Source of the DNA: Gracilimonas sp046602855
GTDB lineage: Bacteria > Bacteroidota > Rhodothermia > Balneolales > Balneolaceae
Length of the DNA: 64,000 nt
Direction: 5' to 3'
NCBI RefSeq assembly: GCF_046602855.1
Contig: NZ_JBKINJ010000001.1
Location: 992,001 to 1,056,000 of the forward strand
Each line of letters opens with the position of its first letter. The stretch's first letter is position 1. Below, in pieces: positions 50,307 through 60,223 of the stretch. The notes under the pieces are model-generated. The model did not search any database, had not been told where the DNA came from, and worked only from the letters and a program-made list of their open reading frames with translations. Both the position numbers and the translations under genes were made by a program.

Positions 50307-52991
50307 TTAATAATCTATGATTGGAGAAAGCCACTTTTCAACTTCCTCTTTGGATACAGATTTACGTTTAGCGTAGTCGGTAACCTGGTCTTCACCAATA
50401 TTGCCAACCCTGAAATAGCGCGATTGAGGATGAGACAAGTAAAATCCACTTACTGAAGAAGCCGGATACATGGCAAAAGATTCAGTCAGCTCGATCTGAA
50501 CCTCATCTTCCACATTCAGAAGATCAAAAAGGATTCGCTTTTCGGTATGATCCGGACAGGCAGGATATCCGGGTGCGGGACGGATTCCGGAGTATTTTTC
50601 AGCGATCAGATCTTCATTGGTGAATGCTTCCTCATCAGAATAGCCCCAAAACTCTTTCCTTACTCTTTCATGCAAACGTTCGGCAAACGCTTCCGCAAGT
50701 CGGTCAGCTACAGCTTTAACAAGAATGATGTTGTAATCATCGTGCTTAGATTCAAATTCTTTGATCAAGGATTCGATCCCGATTCCGGCAGTCACTGCAA
50801 AAAAGCCCATGTAGTCCTTGATCCCGGTTTCTGCTGGAGCTATATAATCCGCCAATGATGAGTTAGGCTGACCTTTTCTCTTTTTATTTTGTTGTCTTAA
50901 AAAGTGGAAACACTCATGATTTTTATCAGTTTTCTCATCTTCATATAAGATCACATCATCACCGTAAGACACTGCCGGATAAAAGCCAACAACTCCCTTG
51001 GCTTTTAACAGGTCATTCTCAATAATTCTGTCGATAAGCCTCTGAGCATGATCATAAAGTGCTGTAGCCTGCTCTCCTACCTCACTGTCTTCAAGAATAT
51101 CGGGATACTTTCCGGTGAGCATCCAAGTACGAAAGAAAGGCGACCAGTCTATGTATTTCCTCAATTCTGATATAGGATAATCATTGAATACTTTTTTGCC
51201 TAAAAATGATGGCTTTACAGGTTCATAGCCCTCCCAATCAATGCTGACCTTATTGGCACGGGCTTCATCAAAAGAAATAAGCTTCTTTGTTGCCTGTCGG
51301 CCTTCATGTTGCTCCCGTAAATCTGCATACTCCTTCTTGAATAGTTGTTTTACATCATCTCTTTTCTTTGGATTGATGACATCACCTGCCATGGTTACAG
51401 CTCGTGATGCATCCAGCACATGGATAATACTGCCATCATACTCCGGATCGATCTTAACCGCAGTATGAAGCCTGGATGTGGTTGCACCGCCTATCAACAG
51501 TGGTAAGTCCATGTTTCTTTTCTTCATTTCGCGGGCTACATATATCATTTCATCAAGCGAAGGCGTGATCAATCCACTCAGTCCGATCGCATCCACATTG
51601 TACTTTTGCGCTTCATCCAGGATCTTATCAGCAGGAACCATTACACCAAGATCAACCACATTATAGTTGTTACAGGCCAAGACCACGCTTACAATATTCT
51701 TTCCTATATCGTGGACATCACCTTTTACGGTAGCTAATAGAATCTTAGGCTGTTCACTGGTATCTTTGTTATCCGCTTTCTCCTGCTCAAGGTACGGTGT
51801 CAGGTAAGCCACAGCCTGCTTCATAACCCGTGCACTTTTAACTACCTGTGGGAGGAACATTTTACCCGAACCGAAAAGATCGCCGACCACATTCATCCCA
51901 TCCATCAGAGGACCTTCTATAACCTGCAGCGGGCTTCCGTAATTTTGCCGGGCCTCCTCTGCATCCTCCTCCACAAACTCATTGATCCCCTTGACAAGAG
52001 AATGTTTAATGCGCTCTTCCACTGCCTTATTACGCCACTCAAGGTCTGTTCTCTCCTTGCTTGCAGTACTTTCACCCTTGTAATCCTCTGCGAGTTCGAG
52101 CAGCCGTTCAGTAGCATCCTCTCTTCTATCGAACAGGACATCCTCCACCCGTTTAAGCAATTCAGTGGGAATATCATCGTATACCTCAAGCTGAGTTGGA
52201 TTTACAATTCCCATATCCATACCATGTTCAATAGCATGATATAAAAATGCGGAGTGAATAGCCTCCCGAACGCGATTATTACCACGAAAGGAGAACGATA
52301 CATTACTGACGCCACCTATTACATGAGCACCTGGGAGACTTTCCCGGATCCACTTTGCAGAGTTAAAGAAATCTACAGCATTTCGACGGTGCTCTTCCAT
52401 GCCGGTTGCTACCGGAAATATATTTGGATCCAATATTATATCTGAAGGATAAAATCCTGCTTCATTGGTAAGTAAGTTATAAGCACGCCCACATATTTCT
52501 TTACGGCGTTCAAGTGAATCAGCCTGACCATCTTCATCAAAAGCCATGCAGATCACGGCTGCTCCAAAGCGGCGTATGATCTTGGCTCGTCGCAGAAATT
52601 CATCTTCTCCGTCTTTCAGGCTAATTGAATTAACCACGCCTTTGCCCTGAAGACATTTAAGCCCGGCAAGGATCACTTCCCACTTTGAGGAGTCGATCAT
52701 GATCGGGATCTTGGCGATATCAGGATCAGATGCGATCAGGTTCAGGAAGTGCGTCATTTCTTTGGCACTGTCCAGCATGCCCTCATCCATATTCACATCA
52801 AGGATCTGGGCCCCACCCTGTACCTGATCTAAAGCAACTTTGAGTGCTTTATCATATTCTTGTTCTTTTATGTAATTTAGGAAAGTTCTTGAGCCCGTGA
52901 CATTTGTACGCTCTCCTACATTTACAAAATTCGAGTCTTCCGTAATGATCAGCGGTTCTAACCCGCTAAGTGTAAGTGGTAATGTTTTCAT
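50307..52991 (-). CDS. metH: Methionine synthase, cobalamin-dependent, folate/B12/activation part
   Basis: An 894-residue protein carrying three of the four MetH modules. Pterin-binding domain from about residue 15 (FVNVGERTNVTGSRTF; ILDVNMDEGMLD); helical cap plus B12-binding domain from about 330 (KILLATVKGDVHDIGKNIV with DxHxxG, GLSGLITPSLDEM, LIGGATTS); activation domain to the end (GIRPAPGYPACPDHTEK). The homocysteine module is the separate gene one base upstream. Together they total 1227 residues, the length of intact E. coli MetH. Confidence 0.95.
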   Translation of the reverse strand: MKTLPLTLSGLEPLIITEDSNFVNVGERTNVTGSRTFLNYIKEQEYDKALKVALDQVQGGAQILDVNMDEGMLDSAKEMTHFLNLIASDPDIAKIPIMIDSSKWEVILAGLKCLQGKGVVNSISLKDGEDEFLRRAKIIRRFGAAVICMAFDEDGQADSLERRKEICGRAYNLLTNEAGFYPSDIILDPNIFPVATGMEEHRRNAVDFFNSAKWIRESLPGAHVIGGVSNVSFSFRGNNRVREAIHSAFLYHAIEHGMDMGIVNPTQLEVYDDIPTELLKRVEDVLFDRREDATERLLELAEDYKGESTASKERTDLEWRNKAVEERIKHSLVKGINEFVEEDAEEARQNYGSPLQVIEGPLMDGMNVVGDLFGSGKMFLPQVVKSARVMKQAVAYLTPYLEQEKADNKDTSEQPKILLATVKGDVHDIGKNIVSVVLACNNYNVVDLGVMVPADKILDEAQKYNVDAIGLSGLITPSLDEMIYVAREMKKRNMDLPLLIGGATTSRLHTAVKIDPEYDGSIIHVLDASRAVTMAGDVINPKKRDDVKQLFKKEYADLREQHEGRQATKKLISFDEARANKVSIDWEGYEPVKPSFLGKKVFNDYPISELRKYIDWSPFFRTWMLTGKYPDILEDSEVGEQATALYDHAQRLIDRIIENDLLKAKGVVGFYPAVSYGDDVILYEDEKTDKNHECFHFLRQQNKKRKGQPNSSLADYIAPAETGIKDYMGFFAVTAGIGIESLIKEFESKHDDYNIILVKAVADRLAEAFAERLHERVRKEFWGYSDEEAFTNEDLIAEKYSGIRPAPGYPACPDHTEKRILFDLLNVEDEVQIELTESFAMYPASSVSGFYLSHPQSRYFRVGNIGEDQVTDYAKRKSVSKEEVEKWLSPIIDY

Positions 52992-52992
52992 A

Positions 52993-53994
52993 TCAGTTCA
53001 ATCCTGCCGGAATTTTTCTCGGTTCATACCGAGCTGCAAGATCTGCCATTTTTTTAATGTGATTCGGAGTAGTCCCACAACATCCACCCAAAATGTTTAC
53101 GATTCCTTCATCAAGATACTTTTTGACCTGTCTAGTCATTTCATCAGGTCCCTGATCATATTCACCAAATTCATTTGGGAGTCCGGCATTGGGATAGGCA
53201 CTGATGTAAAATGGTGACCGGTTGGATAGTTCTTTTAAATACGGAAACAGCTGTTCTGCACCTAGTGCACAGTTAAATCCAACACTTAATATTGGCGCGT
53301 GTGACACCGAGATCAAAAAAGCTTCAACGGTTTGGCCCGATAATGTTCGGCCGGATGCGTCTGTGATAGTTCCAGATACCATTATAGGAATTTGTTTTCC
53401 TGTTTCATCATAGAGTTCCTGAATGGCATAGAGTGCAGCTTTGGCATTAAGGGTATCGAATATTGTTTCCACCAGCAAAACATCCGAGCCACCGTCCATA
53501 AGTCCCCTTGCCTGTTCTTTATACGCTGCCGCCAGTTCATCAAAGGTGGTTGCGCGGAAAGCTGGATCCGTAACTTCTGGAGATATGGAAGCCGTTTTAT
53601 TGGTTGGCCCCATTGAACCTATCACAAATCTAGGTTTATCCGGATTCTGTTTAGTGAATTTTTCAGTGGCCGTTTTGGCAATCTCTGCAGATCGTTTGTT
53701 CAATTCATACACAACTGATTCCAACCCATAATCTGCCTGGGCAACTGAGGTGCCACTAAAGGTATTAGTTTCCACAAGATCAGCTCCTGCTTCCAGATAT
53801 TCCTCATGAATAGCCTGAATAATATCAGGTCTTGTTAGGCTTAGCAGGTCATTATTTCCCTGCAGATCGTCAGGATGATCTATAAATCGTTCACCACGAA
53901 AATCTTCTTCTTTTAGCTTATAGCGCTGAATCATGGTGCCCATGGCTCCATCAAGAATCAGTACTCTTTTTTGTAATGCTTCTTCTATTTTCAC
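52993..53994 (-). CDS. metH: Methionine synthase, homocysteine-binding part
   Basis: A 333-residue homocysteine S-methyltransferase domain. Family motifs: LDGAMGTMIQRY, the DLVETNTFSGTSVAQADYG stretch, the first zinc cysteine in FNCALGAEQL and the cysteine pair in GGCCGTTPNHI near residue 310. It starts with GTG (53994) whose surroundings can form a hairpin, directly downstream of the SAM riboswitch. It ends TGATATG with the second metH part. Splitting of MetH at this junction is, to my knowledge, common in Bacteroidota-type genomes. Confidence 0.94.
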   Translation of the reverse strand: MKIEEALQKRVLILDGAMGTMIQRYKLKEEDFRGERFIDHPDDLQGNNDLLSLTRPDIIQAIHEEYLEAGADLVETNTFSGTSVAQADYGLESVVYELNKRSAEIAKTATEKFTKQNPDKPRFVIGSMGPTNKTASISPEVTDPAFRATTFDELAAAYKEQARGLMDGGSDVLLVETIFDTLNAKAALYAIQELYDETGKQIPIMVSGTITDASGRTLSGQTVEAFLISVSHAPILSVGFNCALGAEQLFPYLKELSNRSPFYISAYPNAGLPNEFGEYDQGPDEMTRQVKKYLDEGIVNILGGCCGTTPNHIKKMADLAARYEPRKIPAGLN

Positions 53995-54030
53995 TCTTTT
54001 CTATTCAGATTAGCTTATACAGAAAGAGTC
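53993..54030 (-). promoter_or_regulatory. Start-codon-sequestering hairpin of the metH leader
   Basis: On the minus strand ACTCTTT (54029-54023) can pair with AAAGAGT (53999-53993), which includes the first bases of the GTG start codon. The 23-base loop contains a second copy of ATAAGC, the 3' strand of riboswitch helix P1. This looks like a translational expression platform; pairing was found by eye, not by folding. Confidence 0.55.
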
Positions 54031-54046
54031 GGTGAGTGATCAGCTC

Positions 54047-54172
54047 GCTTATCTTCCACTGCACCTATTTTGTGTGAAGTGTGGGATTTGGCACCTGTCA
54101 GGTACATAAAGTATGTACTTAATGGTTGCCAAGACGTCAACGGGCCCAATCCCTCAGTCTTTCTTTATAAGC
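54047..54172 (-). ncRNA. SAM-I riboswitch (S-box leader) of the metH operon
   Basis: About 126 bases on the minus strand. Conserved S-box elements in order: GCTTAT (P1 5' strand), TGAGGGA, GGGCCCGTTGA, TTGGCAACC, a variable hairpin (AGTACATAC / GTACCT region), GGTGCCAAATCC, and GGAAGATAAGC closing P1. These match the SAM-I core, including the kink-turn and ligand-pocket segments. It precedes metH-N, metH-C and metF, which are methionine-cycle genes as expected. Confidence 0.92.
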
Positions 54173-54984
54173 ATTCAATAAATTTAAACTGAATATAAAG
54201 CTTGTAACCACGCAGAGCAAGATGTTATAAAGACTATTATGTTCGTTCTTCCTTTTGGGGAAATGAACACAGATGAATTTTATTAAGCGAACGATAGCAG
54301 AATTTGAATCAGGTTACTTAAAAAGCAGAGCATTAATAGGTTGATCAGATGTCTTTTATGATAAAATAGATCGGCAGATTAATTTAAAACTACCTTTAAA
54401 TAAAATTAGGTTCAGTTACTAATCAAATGAAGAAAGATTAAGCCTATTTTTATGAAGCCAAAGTATATGAATCTATTTTCGACACAAAAGTACAAAAAAC
54501 TGTTATATGATCAGGTTTTAACCACTGTCAAATTTATGGTTTGTGACTGGATTTTAAAATAGCATGCCAAAGCATTATAGAAAATTGAAAAGAGCGCTAT
54601 AACTCAGTCACCATCCCAGGAGGTCCCCGACCCATTTGCATTGATGTTCTTCGTTAAAATAGCATAGATAAAATTTCAGTCGACATATAAGAGGTAAGCA
54701 CCTAATTCAACGTTTGTGTAGTATTTGAATATCAGATCGATAGAAACCCTGGTAGTTTAGGAAGCGCATCGTGGCTGGTACTGTCGTCAAACTCATCTAT
54801 TCAAATGATTAACAACGTCAAATCTTCTGAAATTGTATTCTATGCAACATAAGTGATCGATCAGAATCAAGTTATGATTACTTTATTCATAACGAGATAA
54901 AATAAATAATAAATTATCTTTTATATTTGGTTTATGGCATTCATGCTTTCACAATTTTTCCAATCTCTGTCATCCTGATTATTA
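54173..54984. other. Long non-coding region between metH leader and the polyamine operon
   Basis: About 810 bases with no credible frame on either strand. It must hold the promoters of both divergent operons. No repeat or structured RNA beyond the SAM riboswitch was recognised. Confidence 0.5.
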
Positions 54985-56391
54985 ATGAAGAATACGTACT
55001 ATGAGCTGATAGATCAGACCTATGATTTTCCTCAAAATGGGTTCGATCTAAAAAATGGGACTCTACATTTCAATGGTGTTGATCTTCACAGACTAATAAA
55101 AAAATACGACACGCCCTTCAAGGTCTCTTATCTTCCAAGAATAAGAGAAAAGATCGCACAGTCGAGGCACTGGTTCAACAAGGCTATAGAAGAGAATAAT
55201 TATTCCGGAAAATATGAGTTTTGTTATTGCACTAAATGCTGCCACTTCAATCACGTGATTCGCACCGCATTGAAAGAAAATGTTTCCCTTGAAACCTCCT
55301 CTTCATTTGATATCGATCTTATTGAGAATTTACATAACAAAGGTGTATTTGGGGCCGATAAAACAATTGTACACAATGGATACAAAACAGATGATTATAT
55401 CAAGAAGATCGGCCGATTGATAAATAAAGGATTTAAGAATTCCATTACCGTTCTGGATAATGCCAGAGAACTTGATAAATTATCAGAATTAGAAACCGAT
55501 CAACCTATAAAGATCGGGTTGCGTATTTCCATTGAAGAAGACCCACAAGCCTCATATTACACTTCAAGACTTGGTATCAATAAGCGCGAGATCATTGATT
55601 TCATAAAAGAGAAAGTTCTTGTGAACGATAATGTGGAGTTGGTAATGGTACACTTTTTCGTTGATTCCGGCATCAACGACAGTATGTATTATTGGAATGA
55701 ATTCAAGAAAGCATTGAATCAATTTACCAAGATCAAACAACTGGTCCCTACAGTAAATGCATTGAACATAGGTGGTGGATTTCCTATTCAAAACAGCCTT
55801 AGCTTCGATTTTGATTATGCATATATCACAGGTGAGATCGTACGAAACATTCAGGAAGCCTGTCAGGATGCAAAGGTTGAGGAACCTGATATTTATACGG
55901 AATTTGGTAAATATACGGTTGGGGAAAGCGGGGCTGTGATCTTTCAGGTTCTTGAGCAAAAACAACAAAATGATACAGAATTGTGGTACCTGGTGGATAA
56001 CAGCCTGATGAACACCATTCCTGATGCCTGGTCCATCAACGAAAAGTTTATCCTCTTGCCCCTTAATAAATGGGAAAAACATTATAAGCGCGTTAACATT
56101 GGCGGGATCAGTTGTGATCATTCGGATTATTATAACTCCGAAGAGCTGAATCAACAAGTTCTTTTACCGGCTTATTCAAACGATGAAGATGAACCACTCT
56201 ACATCGGCTTTTTCCACACGGGAGCTTATCAGGATTCCATCAGCGGTTACGGAGGTATCAAACACTGCTTGATTCCCTCCCCAAAACACATTGTGGTAGA
56301 CAAAGACGAAAATGGAAATTTATTTGATTACATCTACCGTGATGAACAAACGGTTGATAATATGCTTAATATTCTAGGATATAATGACTAA
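54985..56391 (+). CDS. PLP-dependent amino acid decarboxylase, probably arginine decarboxylase
   Basis: A 468-residue fold-III PLP enzyme (alanine-racemase-like). The likely PLP lysine is in FCYCTKCCHF near residue 78, where the family usually has YAVKAN. Other motifs: SLETSSSFDIDLI, VMVHFFVDSGIND, LNIGGGFPI (phosphate loop), and the catalytic cysteine region GGISCDHSDYY with HTGAYQ. Diaminopimelate and carboxynorspermidine decarboxylases are alternatives, but the agmatinase gene overlapping its end points to arginine as substrate. Confidence 0.8.
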   Translation: MKNTYYELIDQTYDFPQNGFDLKNGTLHFNGVDLHRLIKKYDTPFKVSYLPRIREKIAQSRHWFNKAIEENNYSGKYEFCYCTKCCHFNHVIRTALKENVSLETSSSFDIDLIENLHNKGVFGADKTIVHNGYKTDDYIKKIGRLINKGFKNSITVLDNARELDKLSELETDQPIKIGLRISIEEDPQASYYTSRLGINKREIIDFIKEKVLVNDNVELVMVHFFVDSGINDSMYYWNEFKKALNQFTKIKQLVPTVNALNIGGGFPIQNSLSFDFDYAYITGEIVRNIQEACQDAKVEEPDIYTEFGKYTVGESGAVIFQVLEQKQQNDTELWYLVDNSLMNTIPDAWSINEKFILLPLNKWEKHYKRVNIGGISCDHSDYYNSEELNQQVLLPAYSNDEDEPLYIGFFHTGAYQDSISGYGGIKHCLIPSPKHIVVDKDENGNLFDYIYRDEQTVDNMLNILGYND

Positions 56392-57244
56392 AAAAACTCC
56401 CATATACGCCGGTATTGATGGTAAACATAACGAATTTGATAATGCCTCCGTCCTGCTCCAATCAATCCCTTATGATGGTACAAGTACCTGGGGAAAAGGT
56501 GCAGATGAAGGCTTTGAAGCATTTCTGGATGCATCAGAAAACATGGAGATCTATGATATAGAAACAGATAGTGAAGCCTATAAAAAGGGGGTTCATATTC
56601 TTGAACCACTTTTGGAAGATTCATCCCCTAAAGCTGTCTTTGAAGAGGTTTATAATCAAACAAGAGAACTCTTAAAAACAGAAAAATTCCTGACCTTTTT
56701 TGGTGGTGAACATTCAGTCAGTATTGGCATTATAAAAGCTTTTTATGAGGCCCACCCAGACCTTACCGTTCTTCAGCTGGATGCTCACGCTGACCTACGG
56801 CCTGAGTTCCACGGCTCACCTTACAATCATGCATGTGCTGTTCATGACGCCTCTCAAAACGCAAATTTGATACAGGTCGGCATTAGAAGTATGGATTCTG
56901 TTGAACTTCCCTACCTCGACCGGAACAGATGCTACTTTGCAGAGAATATGTATGGACAGACTGATTGGATGGACGATTCCGTTAGTAAGATGACGGACAA
57001 GGTCTATATTACTCTTGATCTTGATGTCTTTGATCCTTCCATAATGCCGGCTACGGGAACACCCGAACCCGGAGGAATACTATGGAATCCCATGATCAGT
57101 TATTTGAAAAAGGTATTCAACCAAAAAGAAGTTGTCGGTTTTGATATTGTTGAACTCGCCCCAATTGATAACTTCACTGCACCTCAGTTTCTTACTGCTA
57201 AATTATACTATAAAATGCTAAGCTATAAATTTGCGAATTCATGA
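56384..57244 (+). CDS. speB: Agmatinase / ureohydrolase
   Basis: A 286-residue manganese enzyme of the arginase family. All metal motifs are present: GGEHSVSIG near residue 108, LDAHADLRP near residue 130 and DLDVFDPSIMP near residue 210. With an arginine decarboxylase upstream (8-base overlap), agmatine to putrescine plus urea is the likely reaction. It overlaps the deoxyhypusine-synthase-like gene by four bases (ATGA). Confidence 0.9.
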   Translation: MTKKTPIYAGIDGKHNEFDNASVLLQSIPYDGTSTWGKGADEGFEAFLDASENMEIYDIETDSEAYKKGVHILEPLLEDSSPKAVFEEVYNQTRELLKTEKFLTFFGGEHSVSIGIIKAFYEAHPDLTVLQLDAHADLRPEFHGSPYNHACAVHDASQNANLIQVGIRSMDSVELPYLDRNRCYFAENMYGQTDWMDDSVSKMTDKVYITLDLDVFDPSIMPATGTPEPGGILWNPMISYLKKVFNQKEVVGFDIVELAPIDNFTAPQFLTAKLYYKMLSYKFANS

Positions 57245-58215
57245 GTAAAAAAGGACCTGTTTCTGATTTCATCACCCACCATTACAGACATTTTAATGCG
57301 GCTTCACTTGTAGATGCCGCAATGGCTTACGAGGATCAGTTAAATTCTGATGCAATGATGATGATCACACTTGCCGGAGCTATGAGTACGGCTGAACTTG
57401 GCTTGTCACTGGCAGAGATGATTCGTCAGGATAAGGTTCATATTATCACTTGTACAGGGGCAAATTTAGAGGAAGATGTATTTAACTTAGTAGCTCATGA
57501 TTACTATAAACGGATTCCAAATTATCGGGATCTAAGCCCGGAAGATGAGCAGGATCTACTAAACCATCATTTTAATCGGGTGACTGATACTTGCATACCT
57601 GAAGAAGAAGCCATGCGCCGTATTGAAACACACTTAGTGGAACGCTGGGTTAAAGCTTCTGAAAGAGATGAACGATACTTTCCTCATGAATATTTTTACG
57701 ACCTCCTGTTAAGCGGTGATCTTGAAGATGACTATCAGATAGACCCAAAAAATTCGTGGTTGTTGGCTGCTGCAGAAAAAAATATACCTGTAATAGTACC
57801 CGGTTGGGAAGACTCTACCTGTGGCAATTTCTTTGCCTCACACTGTATCGTAGGCAGAACCCATCCATCAGCAACCAAATCAGGTATTGAGTATATGATG
57901 ATGCTCTCTGACTGGTACAAAAAAAATGCCGGCAACGGTGTCGGTTTCTTTCAGATCGGCGGAGGTATTGCCGGTGACTTTCCTATATGCGTGGTTCCGA
58001 TGATGGAGCAGGATCTTGGTTTAACAGATACCCCCCTGTGGTCGTACTTTTGTCAGATCAGTGATTCTACAACAAGTTACGGATCATACTCAGGTGCGGT
58101 ACCCAATGAAAAGATCACTTGGGGAAAACTTGGAATAGATACACCAAAGTTTATAATTGAATCTGATGCTACTATTGTGGCTCCGCTGATTTTTGCTTAC
58201 CTATTGGGCTGGTGA
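57241..58215 (+). CDS. Deoxyhypusine-synthase-like protein, probable polyamine enzyme
   Basis: A 324-residue protein of the deoxyhypusine synthase family. NAD-binding and core motifs: MITLAGAMSTAELGLSLAEM, HIITCTGANLEEDVFNLVAH, and IPVIVPGWEDSTCGNFFA. The lysine of the C-terminal WGK motif (catalytic in human DHS) is kept in EKITWGKLG, while the GGGVVKHH segment reads GGGIAGDF, without the histidines. Bacteria lack eIF5A, so the aminobutyl acceptor is more likely a diamine, giving homospermidine or a related polyamine. This is inference from the upstream genes. Confidence 0.85.
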   Translation: MSKKGPVSDFITHHYRHFNAASLVDAAMAYEDQLNSDAMMMITLAGAMSTAELGLSLAEMIRQDKVHIITCTGANLEEDVFNLVAHDYYKRIPNYRDLSPEDEQDLLNHHFNRVTDTCIPEEEAMRRIETHLVERWVKASERDERYFPHEYFYDLLLSGDLEDDYQIDPKNSWLLAAAEKNIPVIVPGWEDSTCGNFFASHCIVGRTHPSATKSGIEYMMMLSDWYKKNAGNGVGFFQIGGGIAGDFPICVVPMMEQDLGLTDTPLWSYFCQISDSTTSYGSYSGAVPNEKITWGKLGIDTPKFIIESDATIVAPLIFAYLLGW

Positions 58216-58240
58216 AACTTAATACAAATCAGAAGTAAGC

Positions 58241-60223
58241 GTGGCTATTACAGAAAAAGACCTCACTAAAGAACAAGCTCTTCACATCTATAAAAGTTTG
58301 TTGCTTCCCCGCAGGATTGAAGAGCGGATGCTTAAGCTGCTCCGACAGAATAAAATCAGTAAATGGTTTTCAGGGATTGGTCAGGAAGCCGTTAGTGTAG
58401 GAGTTACGCTTTCAGCCAAAGAAGATGATTATATTTTACCGATGCACCGCAATCTCGGTGTCTTTACAACCCGTCAAGTTCCGCTTTATACCTTATTTAG
58501 TCAGTTGTTTGGTAAAGCTAACGGATTCACCAAAGGTCGTGACCGATCATTTCATTTCGGCAGTTTGGACCATAAGATCGTGGGAATGATCTCTCACCTA
58601 GCTGCCATGATGCCGGTAGCAGACGGACTGGCCTTGGCAAAAAAATTAAAAGGTGAGGACGCCGTCGCTTTTTCATTTTGCGGGGATGGAGCCACTAGTG
58701 AAGGGGATTTCCACGAAGCACTTAATCTTGCTGCCGTATGGAAACTGCCAGTTGTTTTTATTATTGAAAATAATGGCTATGGGTTATCTACCCCTACTTC
58801 AGAACAATTTGCGTGTGAGCATCTCTCAGACAGAGCTAAGGGTTATGGCATGCACGGTTTCAATATAGATGGCAATAATATCTTTGAAGTAATGGAAACC
58901 ATCGACAAAGCCCGAAGACTTGCCCTTAATGGCGAGCCGGTTTTGATCGAAGCAAAGACATTCAGAATGCGTGGGCATGAAGAAGCCTCCGGCACACATT
59001 ATGTTCCTGATGTTCTATTCGAAAACTGGGCTGACAGAGATCCTATTCTGAGATTAGAGAAGTATATGGAGTCTCAGGGTATAGCTTCAAAAGATGACTT
59101 TACGAGGATCACAAAAGAAATTGATAAATCCTTTAAGGAGGATATGGAAAAGGCTTTAGTTGCTGATGACCCTGTGTTTAATCAGGCAACAGAACTTGAC
59201 GCCGTATATGCTGATGAACCCGAATACCACCCTGAAAATAAAGATGGGGTTACAGCTGAACACCGTTTTGTGGATGCCATTCAAATATCATTAAGACAAG
59301 CTTTTGAAGAAGATGAGCGGCTCCTGATCATGGGCCAGGATGTGGCTGAATACGGCGGGGTTTTCAAGATAACTGAAGGATTTCTGGAGCAGTTTGGAAA
59401 AGAGAGAGTCCGCAACACACCGATAATTGAATCAGGCGCATTGGGAGCAGCTATGGGGCTGGCTCTTGAAGGATTTAAGCCCATAGTTGAGATGCAATTT
59501 GCTGACTTTATTTCCTGCGGCTTCAATCAGATAGTCAATAACATAGCAAAATCTCATTACAGGTGGGCTCCACCATTAAATATCACCATCAGAGCTCCAC
59601 ACGGCGGCGGCGTTGGTGCTGGACCTTTCCACTCTCAATCTGTTGAGGGTTGGTTCATGCAAATTCCCGGCCTTAAGGTTGTTGTACCCGGTACGGTCGA
59701 AGATGCCCAGAATCTGTTGTACAGTTCTCTGTTTGATCCTAATCCCGTACTGTTCTTTGAGCATAAGAAGTTATATCGGAGTTTAAAGGCTAAGATCTCT
59801 GACAAAGCAACCTACGAACCACTTGGTAAGGCTAAGATCCGAAGAGATGGAACCGATGCGAGTATTATTACCTATGGAATGGGTATTCACTGGGCTGAAA
59901 CAATGGCTGAAACGTATAATAAGAATGACATAAGCATAGAGATCCTGGATCTGAGGACCTTGCTTCCGCTTGATAAAGAAGCCATCAAACAAACAGTTAA
60001 AAAAACAGGGAAAGTATTGCTTTTACAGGAACCTTCACTTACTCTCGGTCCATTGAGTGAAATTTCGGCCATTATATCGGAAGAATGCTTTGAATGGCTT
60101 GATGCCCCCGTCCTGCGATGTGCTTCACTTGATATGCCAATTCCCCACGACAAAGGACTAGAGCATGGATTTATGGCTGATTCACAGTTAGAATCAATGA
60201 TGGCCAAATTACTCGATTATTGA
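58241..60223 (+). CDS. 2-oxoacid dehydrogenase E1, alpha-beta fusion
   Basis: A 660-residue thiamine-diphosphate enzyme combining E1 alpha (residues about 1-320) and E1 beta (about 335-660). The ThDP motif is CGDGATSEGDFHEALN to IIENNGYG near residues 145-180; the beta part has GQDVAEYGGVFKITEGF, FADFISCGFNQIVNN and RAPHGGGVGAGPFHSQS. Branched-chain 2-oxoacid dehydrogenase (2-oxoisovalerate) is likely, with pyruvate also possible. E2 and E3 are not nearby. GTG start, 25 bases after the preceding gene. Confidence 0.92.
   Translation: MAITEKDLTKEQALHIYKSLLLPRRIEERMLKLLRQNKISKWFSGIGQEAVSVGVTLSAKEDDYILPMHRNLGVFTTRQVPLYTLFSQLFGKANGFTKGRDRSFHFGSLDHKIVGMISHLAAMMPVADGLALAKKLKGEDAVAFSFCGDGATSEGDFHEALNLAAVWKLPVVFIIENNGYGLSTPTSEQFACEHLSDRAKGYGMHGFNIDGNNIFEVMETIDKARRLALNGEPVLIEAKTFRMRGHEEASGTHYVPDVLFENWADRDPILRLEKYMESQGIASKDDFTRITKEIDKSFKEDMEKALVADDPVFNQATELDAVYADEPEYHPENKDGVTAEHRFVDAIQISLRQAFEEDERLLIMGQDVAEYGGVFKITEGFLEQFGKERVRNTPIIESGALGAAMGLALEGFKPIVEMQFADFISCGFNQIVNNIAKSHYRWAPPLNITIRAPHGGGVGAGPFHSQSVEGWFMQIPGLKVVVPGTVEDAQNLLYSSLFDPNPVLFFEHKKLYRSLKAKISDKATYEPLGKAKIRRDGTDASIITYGMGIHWAETMAETYNKNDISIEILDLRTLLPLDKEAIKQTVKKTGKVLLLQEPSLTLGPLSEISAIISEECFEWLDAPVLRCASLDMPIPHDKGLEHGFMADSQLESMMAKLLDY

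Noticed and set aside
55564..56157. 197-codon minus-strand frame
   Set aside because: Antisense to the decarboxylase gene of the polyamine operon; no motif or plausible start.
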